Below, piece after piece: positions 24,981 to 34,378 of a DNA stretch of 64,000 nucleotides. Source of the DNA: Peptostreptococcus russellii (lineage in GTDB: Bacteria; Bacillota; Clostridia; Peptostreptococcales; Peptostreptococcaceae); assembly GCF_003012055.1 (NCBI RefSeq), contig NZ_JYGE01000006.1, positions 62,001 through 126,000 on the forward strand. Direction: 5' to 3'. The translations under genes were made by a program, and so were the position numbers. Under the pieces are notes generated by a model that was not told the DNA's origin, did no database searches, and saw only the letters and a program-made list of their open reading frames with translations. Each line of letters opens with the position of its first letter. Position 1 is the stretch's first letter.

Positions 24981-25337
24981 ATGGATATTAATAGAAAAAA
25001 AGAGTTATTACAAGAGTGGAAAAATCGTCATCCAGAAAAGGGTGTTATATCATTTAGATGTAAGGAAACAGGTGAGTCTTTTTTGGGAATTTCAAATGAC
25101 ACCAAGGCGGATATCAATAGTAGTCGCTTCCAGTTATCAATGGGAGGGCATCCAAATAAAATTCTTCAAGGAATTTGGAATGAGTATGGTGAGGAAAGTT
25201 TTGAGCTTTCTGTACTCAAGGTGTTGAAATACAAAGATCCCAGTGATGATCATACAAAAGAGTTAAAAAAACTGATTGAAGAGTGCTTTGAAGAGGATAA
25301 GAAAGCGAGGAAATTAAAAAATAATGGAAAAAAATAA
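24981..25337 (+). CDS. GIY-YIG nuclease-family protein, first gene of a three-gene module
   Basis: A 118-aa protein related to single-domain GIY-YIG proteins: KGVISFRCKETGESFLGISNDTKADI would be the GIY-YIG strand pair (with V-I and F-L-G-I in place of the canonical residues), followed by SSRFQLSMGGHPNKILQGIWNEYGEESFELSVL, the helix and Glu region. The degenerate signature makes nuclease activity uncertain. ATG 24981 follows GAGGTGAGA; an open frame extends upstream to 24861, but it runs through the terminator. Its last 14 bases overlap the next gene, so the two are translationally coupled. Confidence 0.7.
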   Translation: MDINRKKELLQEWKNRHPEKGVISFRCKETGESFLGISNDTKADINSSRFQLSMGGHPNKILQGIWNEYGEESFELSVLKVLKYKDPSDDHTKELKKLIEECFEEDKKARKLKNNGKK

Positions 25338-25800
25338 AGATATTGTAAAAGATGTTGTAATAGAGTCAAAGGGTTATGATCTTATTGATGGAAGAAATGC
25401 CTATCATTCAAATATAAAGCGTTTAACTATGGGAAAACCCACTAGAAAAGAGAATGAAAGCATGGAGATTGCTGTTCAAATTTGGAAAAAAAATGAAGAT
25501 GGTTCAGAAGAGATTGATATTGAACTGCCAATTCATCAGATTATGGATTTGATGATATTTGTCAGTCGAGGACTTCTTCATTTTAAGGATGCCTATAGGC
25601 TGCCTCTACTTTATGACCCAGAGAATCCAGTGATTGAAAGAGTGGGAGTTCAGGGTGGAGTGATGCCAGTGAGTGTTTGTAGTGAAAATCCAGATATCAA
25701 TAAAGATATTAAAGAGTTTTCTCAGGCTATCAGCAATCTTGGAGAGTTAACAGGTGAAAGAATGCGCACCTTATACCGCATAATTGAAGAAATGGAGTGA
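25324..25800 (+). CDS. DUF6530-like protein
   Basis: A 158-aa soluble protein I believe belongs to the DUF6530 family, on the pattern ESKGYDLIDGRNAYHSNIKRLTMG followed by ELPIHQIMDLMIFVSRGLLHFKDAYR. Its function is not known. It overlaps the GIY-YIG gene by 14 bases and ends 7 bases before the MoxR-VWA gene; this tight packing shows the three genes work together. The start ATG 25324 has GCGAGG upstream inside the previous gene. Confidence 0.7.
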   Translation: MEKNKDIVKDVVIESKGYDLIDGRNAYHSNIKRLTMGKPTRKENESMEIAVQIWKKNEDGSEEIDIELPIHQIMDLMIFVSRGLLHFKDAYRLPLLYDPENPVIERVGVQGGVMPVSVCSENPDINKDIKEFSQAISNLGELTGERMRTLYRIIEEME

Positions 25801-25807
25801 TATAAAA

Positions 25808-27853
25808 ATGGAAAATAATTATCTTCTGTCTCCAGATAGGGAGCTAACAGAAGAAGAAAATAAACTTATATGGAAAAAACCAAAAAGCCATGTAGAAAGT
25901 AGTGCAGAATTTCGTATTTGCCAAGAGGTGAAGAGAAATTGGACACGTGGAGAAATGAAAATAAGCAATATTTTATTGGAAGGAGATGCAGGTTCTGGAA
26001 AGACTCAGCTAGCAAAGGCTCTTTCAGCAGATTTTGGATTGCCCTATAGCAAGGTGACTTGCTTTGCAGATATGGACAAGTCAGATATTTTGGGATCGAT
26101 ACTTCCAATGCTATCTGATGAAGATAGCGACTCTAAGGTCGTTGAGTATAAATACTATCCATCAGAAATAGTAAGAGCCTATGAAAATGGTTGGTTACTT
26201 GAGATACAAGAGCCAACAGCAATACGTGATGCCGCAGTTTTAATGGCACTCAACTCTGCTCTTGAGCCAGATGGCAGTATCAACTTGCCTACACGTATCG
26301 TAAAGAGACATCCGGATTTTCTTGTAGTGATTACAACGAATAGAGGATATAATGGTTGTCGACCATTAAATGAGGCCTTACGTGATAGAGTTCAACATAG
26401 TGAGAAAATGGATTTGCCAGAAATAGACGTAATGATGAAAAGAGCTTCAATAAAAACAAACTGTAGTGATGAGGATTTATTGGAGACTTTTGCAAAGACA
26501 ATAATAGAATTAGATAAAACGGCTAAGGCAAATGCAATCAAGGGTGTAGCAGGTATGCGTTCTTATTTTTATTGGATAGATGCAGTATTGCAGGGTTCAC
26601 AAGCAGTGGAAGCCCTTTATCACAAGGTTATCTATAAGATAAGTACGGATGAAGAAGAAGTTAAAATTTTAGAAAAGACACTATCAGAAAAAGGATTATT
26701 AAAAGAGTTAGAGAGAAAATTTTCACCCTTAGGAAATACAAATGGACAAGTAATGGAAATTCATACAGAGGGAGATGATAGTGATGCGGATGATTTTTCA
26801 CTGAAAGAAAGTGATAAGGCTGCAGTTGCCTTGAAGAAATCCTCTGATAGTGAGGGAGAAGCTTCTTTTACATCAGAATCATCAACAAAGTCCGAAGAAT
26901 CAGATACAAAAGATCAAGATGGCAAGGCTATCTACCATGAACTTAAAGATTATGAAAAAAATGCGGAAATAAAAGAGAGAAAAAAGGAATTTCGCAAGCA
27001 ACTAAATAAAGAAGCTAGAGAGTCAGTAAAGTCTACCTCTCATGAAGACATTGCCTTAATAGTTCATAGACCAGAAGCCACAATGGATCACTGTAGTGAA
27101 TATAATAAAATAGTGTCCGAGCTGATGCCTGTGATCAAAGAGCTTCAGAGAAAAACAGAGCCACTTTTGGAGCATGAAGTATCTGTTGACTTTGGAAAGA
27201 ACCGTTTGTATGGGACAAAGTTTCAGGCAGAAAAAGTATCATCACAAGACTATAGATATTTTTCACAAAAAAGGCAACCCAATGAAGATCCTTCACTTGT
27301 AGTTGCTCTAAGGATTGATCAGTCTGCATCTATGAAGGCATTTGGGCGTCTTGATGCGGCCAAAAAGGCAGCTATATCTGTATATGAATTCTGTAAGGCC
27401 TGTAACATTCCAGTGCTTATATATGGAGATACAGCAGATCGTTCACCTAGAGAAAGGATGTCAATCTATTCATACATTGATTGTCAAGAGGCAGATCTAA
27501 ATGATAAGTACTCACTGATGACAATTCAGGCCCTTAGCAATAATAGAGATGGGATGGCACTACACATACTTTCTGAAAAATTGATAAAGATGCCTCAGTC
27601 AAATAAACTTTTGATAAGTATAAGCGATGGGCAGCCAAAAGCAATGCCAGATTATACAGGAAAACTCGCTGTAGATGATATGAAAGAAACTATAGGTCAA
27701 TATAAACGTAAGGGAATCACTTTTTTGGCAGCAGCTATTGGTCAAGACAAGGAAACGATAAGCGATATATATGGTCAGGAACATTGCCTTGATATATCAG
27801 ATCTAAATCAACTGCCAGTTCAATTGATTCGTATTATTTCAAGATTTTTGTAG
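25808..27853 (+). CDS. MoxR/CobS-like AAA+ ATPase fused to a CobT-like VWA domain
   Basis: A 681-aa single-chain AAA+/von Willebrand A protein. The AAA+ half has Walker A GDAGSGKT (59-66), a Walker B-like GWLLEIQEPTAI (128-139), and sensor/Arg-finger region ITTNRGYNGCRPLNEALRDR (175-194). An acidic Ser/Glu/Lys linker (about 325-400) leads to the C-terminal VWA domain (499-681) with MIDAS residues DQSAS (504-508) and the distal Asp in SISDGQP. MoxR-VWA pairs act as metal-insertion or remodelling chaperones (cobalt/magnesium chelatase, RavA-ViaA) and also occur in predicted conflict systems. ATG 25808 is 10 bases after GGAG; TTG 25784 in the same frame overlaps the previous gene and lacks a site. 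Confidence 0.82.
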   Translation: MENNYLLSPDRELTEEENKLIWKKPKSHVESSAEFRICQEVKRNWTRGEMKISNILLEGDAGSGKTQLAKALSADFGLPYSKVTCFADMDKSDILGSILPMLSDEDSDSKVVEYKYYPSEIVRAYENGWLLEIQEPTAIRDAAVLMALNSALEPDGSINLPTRIVKRHPDFLVVITTNRGYNGCRPLNEALRDRVQHSEKMDLPEIDVMMKRASIKTNCSDEDLLETFAKTIIELDKTAKANAIKGVAGMRSYFYWIDAVLQGSQAVEALYHKVIYKISTDEEEVKILEKTLSEKGLLKELERKFSPLGNTNGQVMEIHTEGDDSDADDFSLKESDKAAVALKKSSDSEGEASFTSESSTKSEESDTKDQDGKAIYHELKDYEKNAEIKERKKEFRKQLNKEARESVKSTSHEDIALIVHRPEATMDHCSEYNKIVSELMPVIKELQRKTEPLLEHEVSVDFGKNRLYGTKFQAEKVSSQDYRYFSQKRQPNEDPSLVVALRIDQSASMKAFGRLDAAKKAAISVYEFCKACNIPVLIYGDTADRSPRERMSIYSYIDCQEADLNDKYSLMTIQALSNNRDGMALHILSEKLIKMPQSNKLLISISDGQPKAMPDYTGKLAVDDMKETIGQYKRKGITFLAAAIGQDKETISDIYGQEHCLDISDLNQLPVQLIRIISRFL

Positions 27854-27954
27854 TTAGTGGTTAAAAGACCATCAATACTCAATAAGAAATTAATAATAAT
27901 CTGATTTAAGGTGTGGTACTTTGAGGTTAAGATATCAAGAGTTTAAATATAACA

Positions 27955-28005
27955 TAAAAAAATATCGGTCTTTAGATAAATTATTATCTTTAAGGCCGAT
28001 ATTTA
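27955..28005 (-). terminator. Terminator for the minus-strand membrane-protein gene
   Basis: AATATCGGTCTT ... and AAGGCCGATATT form a long stem with inner TAGATAA/TTATCTT pairing. On the minus strand it is followed by seven Ts (AAAAAAA at 27955-27961 on plus), so it ends transcription of the gene at 28076-28727. No separate plus-strand terminator was seen for the MoxR-VWA operon. Confidence 0.7.
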
Positions 28006-28075
28006 ATGAATTTTAATAGTTTTTATAAGTTAATGTAAGATTTTATTAGACGGTTTTCATTTTTTGAAAAAATAT

Positions 28076-28727
28076 TTATTTTAAAGAAAATCTGTAACAA
28101 TACATATTTTTTATATAACCAACATCAATATACTTTAAGTTAAGTAATGCACCTAATTGCATTCCTATATCATTGAAAAAATAATGAAATTTGGAACCTT
28201 GAGAATCAATATATAGAAATAGTTCGTTAGTAGTATTATCTTTATTAAAGTGAAAAATTGGAGAATATAGAACATCCTGAGATTTTAAATATTCAAAGTT
28301 AGAATCTCTGAACATTTTTATTATAAAAAAGAATCGTTTTAAATAATAAAAAAACACTTAAAAAAGATATACTATTTAAAATGTATAGATCATTTGTTAA
28401 TACAAATCTATATAAATTATATGAAATATTTTTATCAAAATCACTTATATAATCTACATTTTTTAAATTCAATTTTAATTTTCTTGAATTAAAAAATTTT
28501 AAATAGGTATAAAGAAAAAAGATTATACCAAAAATAATAAATGATTCAATGAATATTCTAAAATCAGCTAATAAAGTTAAAAAAGATAGCAAAATAAAAA
28601 TACGCAATTCTTTTTTAAAAGAAAGTGGATTATACTTTTGAGAATCGAAAATTTCATCAGAATTATAAAGATCAACACCTGTGTACTGATAAGTTACAAC
28701 ACCAGTTTCAATATTTTTATCTAACAT
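28076..28727 (-). pseudogene. Membrane protein gene split by a frameshift in a T-run
   Basis: ATG 28727 on the minus strand has a strong AGGAGG site and opens 142 codons (to 28299) starting MLDKNIETGVVTYQYTGVDL, with hydrophobic segments at about 42-60, 62-80 and 112-132. A second frame (28357-28076) of 93 codons lacks any ribosome site and continues with a soluble domain (FRDSNFEYLKSQDVLYSPIF). Removing one T from the T6 run near 28325-28330 joins them into TILFIIKMFRDSNFEY and a single 216-aa protein. The family is not recognised. The lesion may be real, phase-variable or a sequencing error. Confidence 0.6.
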
Positions 28728-29090
28728 AAAAACCTCCTGTTTATATTATATAAATTTCAAAAAACTTTTAATTAATGAGAATAACTATGTTTTATGATTT
28801 AATTATCAAATACTATAATTAATAGATTTTAACTATTAATCATAAACTACATGCTAACTTTTATTTAGCATTATAAAGAATAAATTTATATTACTAAAGT
28901 ATGAGTTAAAAGTGTGTTTAATTGTTATTCACAATTTGAATGATTAAAATCTTAATAAATTAACATATAAAATTATTATATCAGAAAAAAATAAATTTTG
29001 TATAATATATCAAATAATACTATTTAATATATTATACAAAAGCTAGTAAAAAGGTAAGGATAGAAAGAAAATTTTAAAATAAGCAATAGA
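28728..29090. other. Very AT-rich gene-free region
   Basis: About 360 bases, among the most AT-rich of the window, without a coding frame. Only a small inverted repeat (AATTGT ... ACAATT, about 28920-28937) is visible. It holds the promoter of the split membrane-protein gene. Confidence 0.5.
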
Positions 29091-29120
29091 AAAAGCCCGG
29101 TCAAGCTTGACAGGGCTTTT
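29091..29120. terminator. Bidirectional Rho-independent terminator
   Basis: AAAAGCCCGGTCAAG and CTTGACAGGGCTTTT pair around one mismatch, with T-runs on both strands. It ends the minus-strand gene at 29126-29662. Confidence 0.85.
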
Positions 29121-29125
29121 ATTTT

Positions 29126-29662
29126 TTATTTTTCCACCAATTCACAAAGTCTTTCAAAGATATATTCCTTGATAGGAATATCTTCAAACATTACATTGTC
29201 TTCTTGGTCAAAGTAGATTTTAAAGAAGTTCATAACCAACTGACCATCTACTATGTAGTATGGATCTAAGTGAAGTGGTGCTATATGAACGATTATTTTT
29301 TCCTGCTTGATGTCAGGGTATTTTTCATTTAGTCTTGCTACTAAATCATCAACATTCATTACTTTGATAGGTTGAGCCATCTTGCTTGCTAGTGATGAGT
29401 CATCTGCTATCCACATATTCTTGCTCCAGAATCTTTTTTCTGGCTTTGTTGCGTTTGATAAAAGTTCTCTATTTTGTATTGCACTTAGAACTTTTCTTAT
29501 AGATTCTTCGTCAAACTCTGGGCTTTGAACCAACTTCATAGCATCCATGTTCGCTATGTCTACAAAGAAGCTTTCTGCTACTTTTTCTCTGTCTGCCATA
29601 CTACTCCAGTAGTAAAGCATTGATTCGATTACTTCTAGGTTTAATGTGATACTTTTTAACAT
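29126..29662 (-). CDS. Conserved unknown protein, possibly TDE2712 family
   Basis: A 178-aa soluble protein that begins MLKSITLNLEVIESMLYYWS. It contains VLSAIQNRELLSNATKPEKRFWSKNMWIADD (about residues 59-89), which I associate, from memory and with modest certainty, with the TDE2712 family of unknown function. There are no cysteines, signals or membrane segments. ATG 29662 follows GGAGG on the minus strand, it has its own terminator, and it is divergent from mnmE with about 255 bases between them. Confidence 0.75.
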   Translation of the reverse strand: MLKSITLNLEVIESMLYYWSSMADREKVAESFFVDIANMDAMKLVQSPEFDEESIRKVLSAIQNRELLSNATKPEKRFWSKNMWIADDSSLASKMAQPIKVMNVDDLVARLNEKYPDIKQEKIIVHIAPLHLDPYYIVDGQLVMNFFKIYFDQEDNVMFEDIPIKEYIFERLCELVEK

Positions 29663-29916
29663 AAATTACCTCCATATTTTATTTCCAAAATACAGTGACT
29701 ATATATTCAAAATCTATTCTAATATATATTTCTGTACTTTAGAAAATGTTTTCATATAATTATTATAGTACTTTTTCTAAGAAATAAATAGTCCATTATC
29801 CGACAAATATTATTTGTTCTTTTAATCAAGCAAATAAAGGGGTATTTTATGATATAATATAATACTAGATTTATGCGAATAAAGCCTTAATATATATATT
29901 GAAATTAGGAGGAAAA

Positions 29917-31296
29917 ATGTTTATAGATGATACAATTGCTGCAATTGCCACAGCTCCTGGAGAGGGTGGTATAGGGATTATTAGACTTAGTGGAAGTAAT
30001 GCCCTAGATATTGCAAATAAGATGTTTAGACCCCTTTATAGAGATTCTATAGGCGATTATGCCGTTAGAACACTTATTTATGGGAATATTTATGATGAAG
30101 GGGTAGTTTTAGATGAGGTTTTGCTTGCCTACATGAAAGGACCTCATTCTTATACTGCAGAAGATGTGGTAGAAATAAATTGCCACGGTGGATTTATTTC
30201 AGTTAGAAAAATTTTGGAGCTTGCTCTTAAAAGTGGTGCTAGAATGGCTGAAGCGGGAGAGTTTACCAAGAGAGCATTTTTAAATGGAAGAATAGATCTT
30301 TCTCAGGCAGAGGCTGTAATAGATATAATAAATGCTAAGACAGACAAATCTCATGAATTAGCTCAGAGTCAGCTAGAGGGAAGTTTGTCTAAGAAAATAA
30401 AGAATCTAAGGGAGATGTTGACTGCTGTTTTGGCTCAGGTTGAGGTTGCTATTGACTATCCAGAAGAAGACATAGAGTTTATTACCTACAAAGAATTGAT
30501 AGAAAAGACTGAAGCTATACAAAGAGAAGTAGTTCAGATGTATAAGACTGCAGATACTGGTAAGATTTTGAGAGAGGGACTTCAGACTGCTATTTTGGGT
30601 AAGCCAAATGTTGGTAAGTCATCGCTTATGAACTCAATACTGGGAGAAAATAGAGCTATTGTAACGGATATTCCAGGTACAACTAGAGATATTATAGAAG
30701 AGTTTGTAAATATCAAAGGTATAGCCCTAAAGATAGTTGATACTGCAGGTATTAGAGATACAGATGATGTGGTAGAAAAGATAGGTGTAGAAAAATCAAG
30801 AAAACATTTAAAGAGTTCAGATCTTACTTTAGTGGTTTTGGACAATTCTAGAGAGATTGATCAGGAAGATATTGACATACTAGAAAGTGTGGATAGATCA
30901 AAGACTCTTGTAATACTAAATAAGATAGATTTAGAGTCAAAGTTGGACTTGGATATAGTGAAGAAATATGTAGATGAGATTAATATTATCAATATATCTG
31001 CACTTAAAAATGAGGGGTTAGATTTGCTTCACGATAGAATAGAAGATATGGTCTTTAGTGGAGAAATATCTAATTCAGGAGATGTAATGATTACAAATTC
31101 AAGACACAAAGATGCTATTTACAAGGCTATGAAGGCTATTGAAGATGCTATTAGTTCATTGAATGATGAAATGTCTTATGATTTTATCGAGGTTGACCTA
31201 AAGGATGCTTGGGATGCCTTGGGATATATCAATGGTGATACTATCAGTGAAGATTTATTAGATACAATATTCTCTAACTTCTGTATAGGAAAGTAA
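29917..31296 (+). CDS. mnmE: tRNA modification GTPase MnmE
   Basis: MnmE works with MnmG to install the 5-carboxymethylaminomethyl group on the wobble uridine of several tRNAs. The 459-aa protein has the N-terminal formyl-tetrahydrofolate domain (IAAIATAPGEGGIGIIRLSG), a GTPase inserted from about residue 220 with P-loop GKPNVGKSS (227-235), IPGTTRD, DTAGIRDT and NKID, and the C-terminal Cys motif FCIGK that is needed for modification. ATG 29917 follows TTAGGAGGAAA; a TTG in frame at 29899 lies before that site. The operon partner mnmG follows after an unusually long 381-base gap. Confidence 0.97.
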   Translation: MFIDDTIAAIATAPGEGGIGIIRLSGSNALDIANKMFRPLYRDSIGDYAVRTLIYGNIYDEGVVLDEVLLAYMKGPHSYTAEDVVEINCHGGFISVRKILELALKSGARMAEAGEFTKRAFLNGRIDLSQAEAVIDIINAKTDKSHELAQSQLEGSLSKKIKNLREMLTAVLAQVEVAIDYPEEDIEFITYKELIEKTEAIQREVVQMYKTADTGKILREGLQTAILGKPNVGKSSLMNSILGENRAIVTDIPGTTRDIIEEFVNIKGIALKIVDTAGIRDTDDVVEKIGVEKSRKHLKSSDLTLVVLDNSREIDQEDIDILESVDRSKTLVILNKIDLESKLDLDIVKKYVDEINIINISALKNEGLDLLHDRIEDMVFSGEISNSGDVMITNSRHKDAIYKAMKAIEDAISSLNDEMSYDFIEVDLKDAWDALGYINGDTISEDLLDTIFSNFCIGK

Positions 31297-31677
31297 TAAA
31301 AATCAAATTTAGGTTGAGATTTAAGAAAGTCTAGTTTTCAATTTCAAAAAGTACAGTTTTAAAGTCTAGTAAAAGTTATTTTTAAAAGGCATACAAAGAC
31401 AGTTTATGTTTAAAAAATGCTTTTGAATTTCGGAAAAGCTGCTTTTAAAATCAAATAAAAGTTGATTTTAAACTTTAAAAAGAAGCTAACTTTAAAATAG
31501 ATAATTTATAGTAAAAATCTAAAAAAATTGAAATCAAATAAAAGCTAGATAAGATTTAAATACAGATGAATATGAAAGAAAAAATAAAAATCAAAAATAT
31601 AAATTAAAAAAACAAACAATAAAGTATAAACAATAAAGTAAGGTATAACAAATAATTATAGATTGGAAAGGAAAAAA
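31297..31677. other. Long gap between mnmE and mnmG with degenerate repeats
   Basis: No gene. The sequence AATCAAATAAAAG occurs twice (about 31450 and 31531), and TTTTAAA-rich words such as AGTTTTAAAGTCTAGTAAAAG and GCTTTTAAAATCAAATAAAAG recur in loose form from 31350 to 31500. mnmE and mnmG are usually close together, so this may be an inserted or expanded AT-rich spacer. Confidence 0.45.
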
Positions 31678-33561
31678 ATGGAAAGATTTAATGCTGGAAA
31701 TTACGATATAATTGTAGTCGGTGCAGGTCATGCAGGCTGTGAGGCAGCACTGGCTTCAGCAAGAATGGGTATGAAGACACTTATGATTACTCTTTCTTTA
31801 GATTCAATAGCGGCACTTCCTTGTAATCCATCAATAGGTGGAACAGGAAAGGGACAGCTAGTAAAAGAAATAGATGCTCTAGGTGGAGAGATGGGGCTAA
31901 ATATAGACAAGACTTATATACAAAGTAGAATGTTAAATACAGCTAAAGGACCTGCTGTTCATTCTCTAAGAGCTCAGACAGACAAAAACCTTTATCACAG
32001 AATGATGAAGGAAACTATAGAAAATCAAGAAAATCTTGATTTAGTTATGGATGAAGTAGAAGAAATACTGCATGAGGGTAATAAAATTACAGGAGTGGCT
32101 ACACGTTTAGGATCTGAATACAGTTCAAAGATGACTATACTTGCCACTGGAGTATACCTTCAGTCTACTATATTTATAGGACATGATACCTTCAAGGAAG
32201 GTCCAAATGGTATGGCATATGCAAAGAAGCTTACTGACAATTTAATTGATTTAGGACTTTCTATGAGAAGGTTTAAGACGGGAACTCCTGCTAGAGTTCA
32301 TAGAGATAGTGTAGATTTTTCTGTGATGGAAGCTCAGGCTGGAGATGAAAAGATAACTCCATTTTCATTTATGAATGAAGATATAGAAAAAGATCAAGTA
32401 CTTTGCTATTTGACAAGGACTACTCCAGATACAAAGAAATTGATTCAGGAAAATATAACTAGAAGTGCAATGTACAGTGGAAATATAGAGGGAACAGGTC
32501 CAAGATATTGTCCTTCTATTGAAGACAAGATAGTGAAGTTTGCAGATAAAGAAACTCATCAGTTATTTATAGAGCCAGAAGGACTAGATACCAAGGAAAT
32601 GTATGTTCAAGGAGTGTCTACTAGTTTCCCTCTTGATATGCAGGAGAGAATGTACAGAACTATTAAGGGTCTAGAAAATGTAAAGATAATGAGACCAGCC
32701 TATGCAATCGAATATGACTGTATAGATCCAACTCAACTAAAGCAGACTCTAGAGATTAAGGGAGTAGAAAATCTATTTTCAGCAGGTCAGTTTAACGGAA
32801 CTTCTGGATATGAAGAGGCTGCAGCTCAAGGCTTGATTGCAGGTATCAATGCAGTAAGAAAGATAAGAGGAGAAGAAGCTTTTATAATAGATAGATCTGA
32901 AGGATATATTGGAGTACTGATAGATGATTTGGTGACTAAGGGAACTAATGAACCTTATAGAATGATGACTTCAAGAGCAGAGTATAGACTATATCTTAGA
33001 CAGGATAATGCTGATATGAGACTTACTCAAATCGGATATGATCTAGGTCTAGTTACTCAGGAAAGATATGATAGATTTACAAAGAAAAAGGCAGAAGTAG
33101 AAGCTGAGATAGAAAGATTGAAAAAGGAAAGAATTACACCAAATGAAGTAAACCATATTCTTGAAGAGAAGGATATACAGCTACTTCACAAGGGGCTATC
33201 TCTTTATGAATTTTTAAAAAGACCAGAGATAGATTATTCTATACTTGAACTGGCAGATAAGGCAAGTAGTGAAGAAATATCTTATGAAGTTAAGCAGCAG
33301 GCTGTAATAATGATCAAATATGAAGGATATATCAGCAAGCAGATGAAGCAGATTGATCAATTTAGAAAGCTTGAAAATAAGAAGCTTTATGAAACTTTAA
33401 ATTACAGTGAGATAGAAGGCTTGAGAATAGAAGCAAGACAAAAACTTGATGATATTAAACCGACTTCTATAGGTCAGGCATCTAGAATATCAGGAGTATC
33501 TCCTTCAGATATATCAGTGCTGTTAATATATTTAGAGCAAAAAAGAAGAGGAAATAAATAG
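31678..33561 (+). CDS. mnmG: tRNA uridine 5-carboxymethylaminomethyl modification enzyme MnmG (GidA)
   Basis: The FAD-dependent partner of MnmE. The 627-aa protein begins with the FAD dinucleotide motif [17 protein letters not shown], followed by [45 protein letters not shown] and the C-terminal GidA-associated domain ([20 protein letters not shown]). ATG 31678 was chosen; an in-frame TTG at 31663 precedes the GGAAAGG site. Length is normal. Confidence 0.97.
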   Translation: MERFNAGNYDIIVVGAGHAGCEAALASARMGMKTLMITLSLDSIAALPCNPSIGGTGKGQLVKEIDALGGEMGLNIDKTYIQSRMLNTAKGPAVHSLRAQTDKNLYHRMMKETIENQENLDLVMDEVEEILHEGNKITGVATRLGSEYSSKMTILATGVYLQSTIFIGHDTFKEGPNGMAYAKKLTDNLIDLGLSMRRFKTGTPARVHRDSVDFSVMEAQAGDEKITPFSFMNEDIEKDQVLCYLTRTTPDTKKLIQENITRSAMYSGNIEGTGPRYCPSIEDKIVKFADKETHQLFIEPEGLDTKEMYVQGVSTSFPLDMQERMYRTIKGLENVKIMRPAYAIEYDCIDPTQLKQTLEIKGVENLFSAGQFNGTSGYEEAAAQGLIAGINAVRKIRGEEAFIIDRSEGYIGVLIDDLVTKGTNEPYRMMTSRAEYRLYLRQDNADMRLTQIGYDLGLVTQERYDRFTKKKAEVEAEIERLKKERITPNEVNHILEEKDIQLLHKGLSLYEFLKRPEIDYSILELADKASSEEISYEVKQQAVIMIKYEGYISKQMKQIDQFRKLENKKLYETLNYSEIEGLRIEARQKLDDIKPTSIGQASRISGVSPSDISVLLIYLEQKRRGNK

Positions 33562-33593
33562 TACTATAATAAAATTAAAGAAGAGGTGTGTTT

Positions 33594-34316
33594 ATGTCTA
33601 CAGAAAATATAGAGTTACTACGTGATGGACTGAAGGGATACAATATAAATGTTGACGATTCTATGCTAGAAAAATTCGAGAAGTATAGAGAGATATTAGT
33701 CGAGTACAATAAGGTAATGAATTTGACAGGAATAACAGAACAAAGAGAAGTTTATATAAAGCATTTCTTAGATTCAGTTGCAATATTTAACAATGGATAT
33801 ATAGAAGATGAAATGTCTGTAATAGATGTCGGAACAGGTGCAGGATTTCCTGGTCTTCCATTTAAGATAGTAAATCCAAGTATCCAGCTTACACTGCTTG
33901 ATTCTTTAAATAAGAGGATTAAGTTTCTAAAGGAAGTGGGAGACTCTATCGGATTTGATGATATAGAATATGTTCATGGAAGAGCAGAAGATTTTGGTAA
34001 AAATAAAGAGTTTAGAGAAAAATTTGACATAGCAACTGCAAGAGCCGTAGCTAATCTACCAGTTCTTTTAGAGCTATGCGTTCCATATGTAAAGTTGGGT
34101 GGATATTTTATATGTTTAAAGGGACCAAATGTTGAAAATGAACTTGAAAAGTCAGAAAATGCTATGAAGCTTTTAGGTGTAGAGTTAGTTGAAAGTATAG
34201 ATGTAGAGCTTCCTGATGAAGAATTAAATCATAAAATTTTGGTATTTGAAAAGACAGCAAAGACTCCAAAGAGATTTCCTAGAAAGGCTGGAACTCCAGC
34301 TAAAGAGCCTCTATAA
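33594..34316 (+). CDS. rsmG: 16S rRNA (guanine-N7) methyltransferase RsmG (GidB)
   Basis: RsmG methylates G527 of 16S rRNA with S-adenosylmethionine. The 240-aa protein shows the SAM motif VIDVGTGAGFPGLPFKI (about residues 79-95), TLLDSLNKRIKFL, and TARAVANLPVLLELC. ATG 33594 follows AGAGGTG at 7 bases; the frame also opens at GTG 33588. It follows mnmG as usual. No noc/parAB follows, unlike the common order. Confidence 0.95.
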   Translation: MSTENIELLRDGLKGYNINVDDSMLEKFEKYREILVEYNKVMNLTGITEQREVYIKHFLDSVAIFNNGYIEDEMSVIDVGTGAGFPGLPFKIVNPSIQLTLLDSLNKRIKFLKEVGDSIGFDDIEYVHGRAEDFGKNKEFREKFDIATARAVANLPVLLELCVPYVKLGGYFICLKGPNVENELEKSENAMKLLGVELVESIDVELPDEELNHKILVFEKTAKTPKRFPRKAGTPAKEPL

Positions 34317-34378
34317 AAATTATATTTAAGTAATATAGATATTGTTTGATATAAGAAAGTTATAGAAGGGAGAATAAA

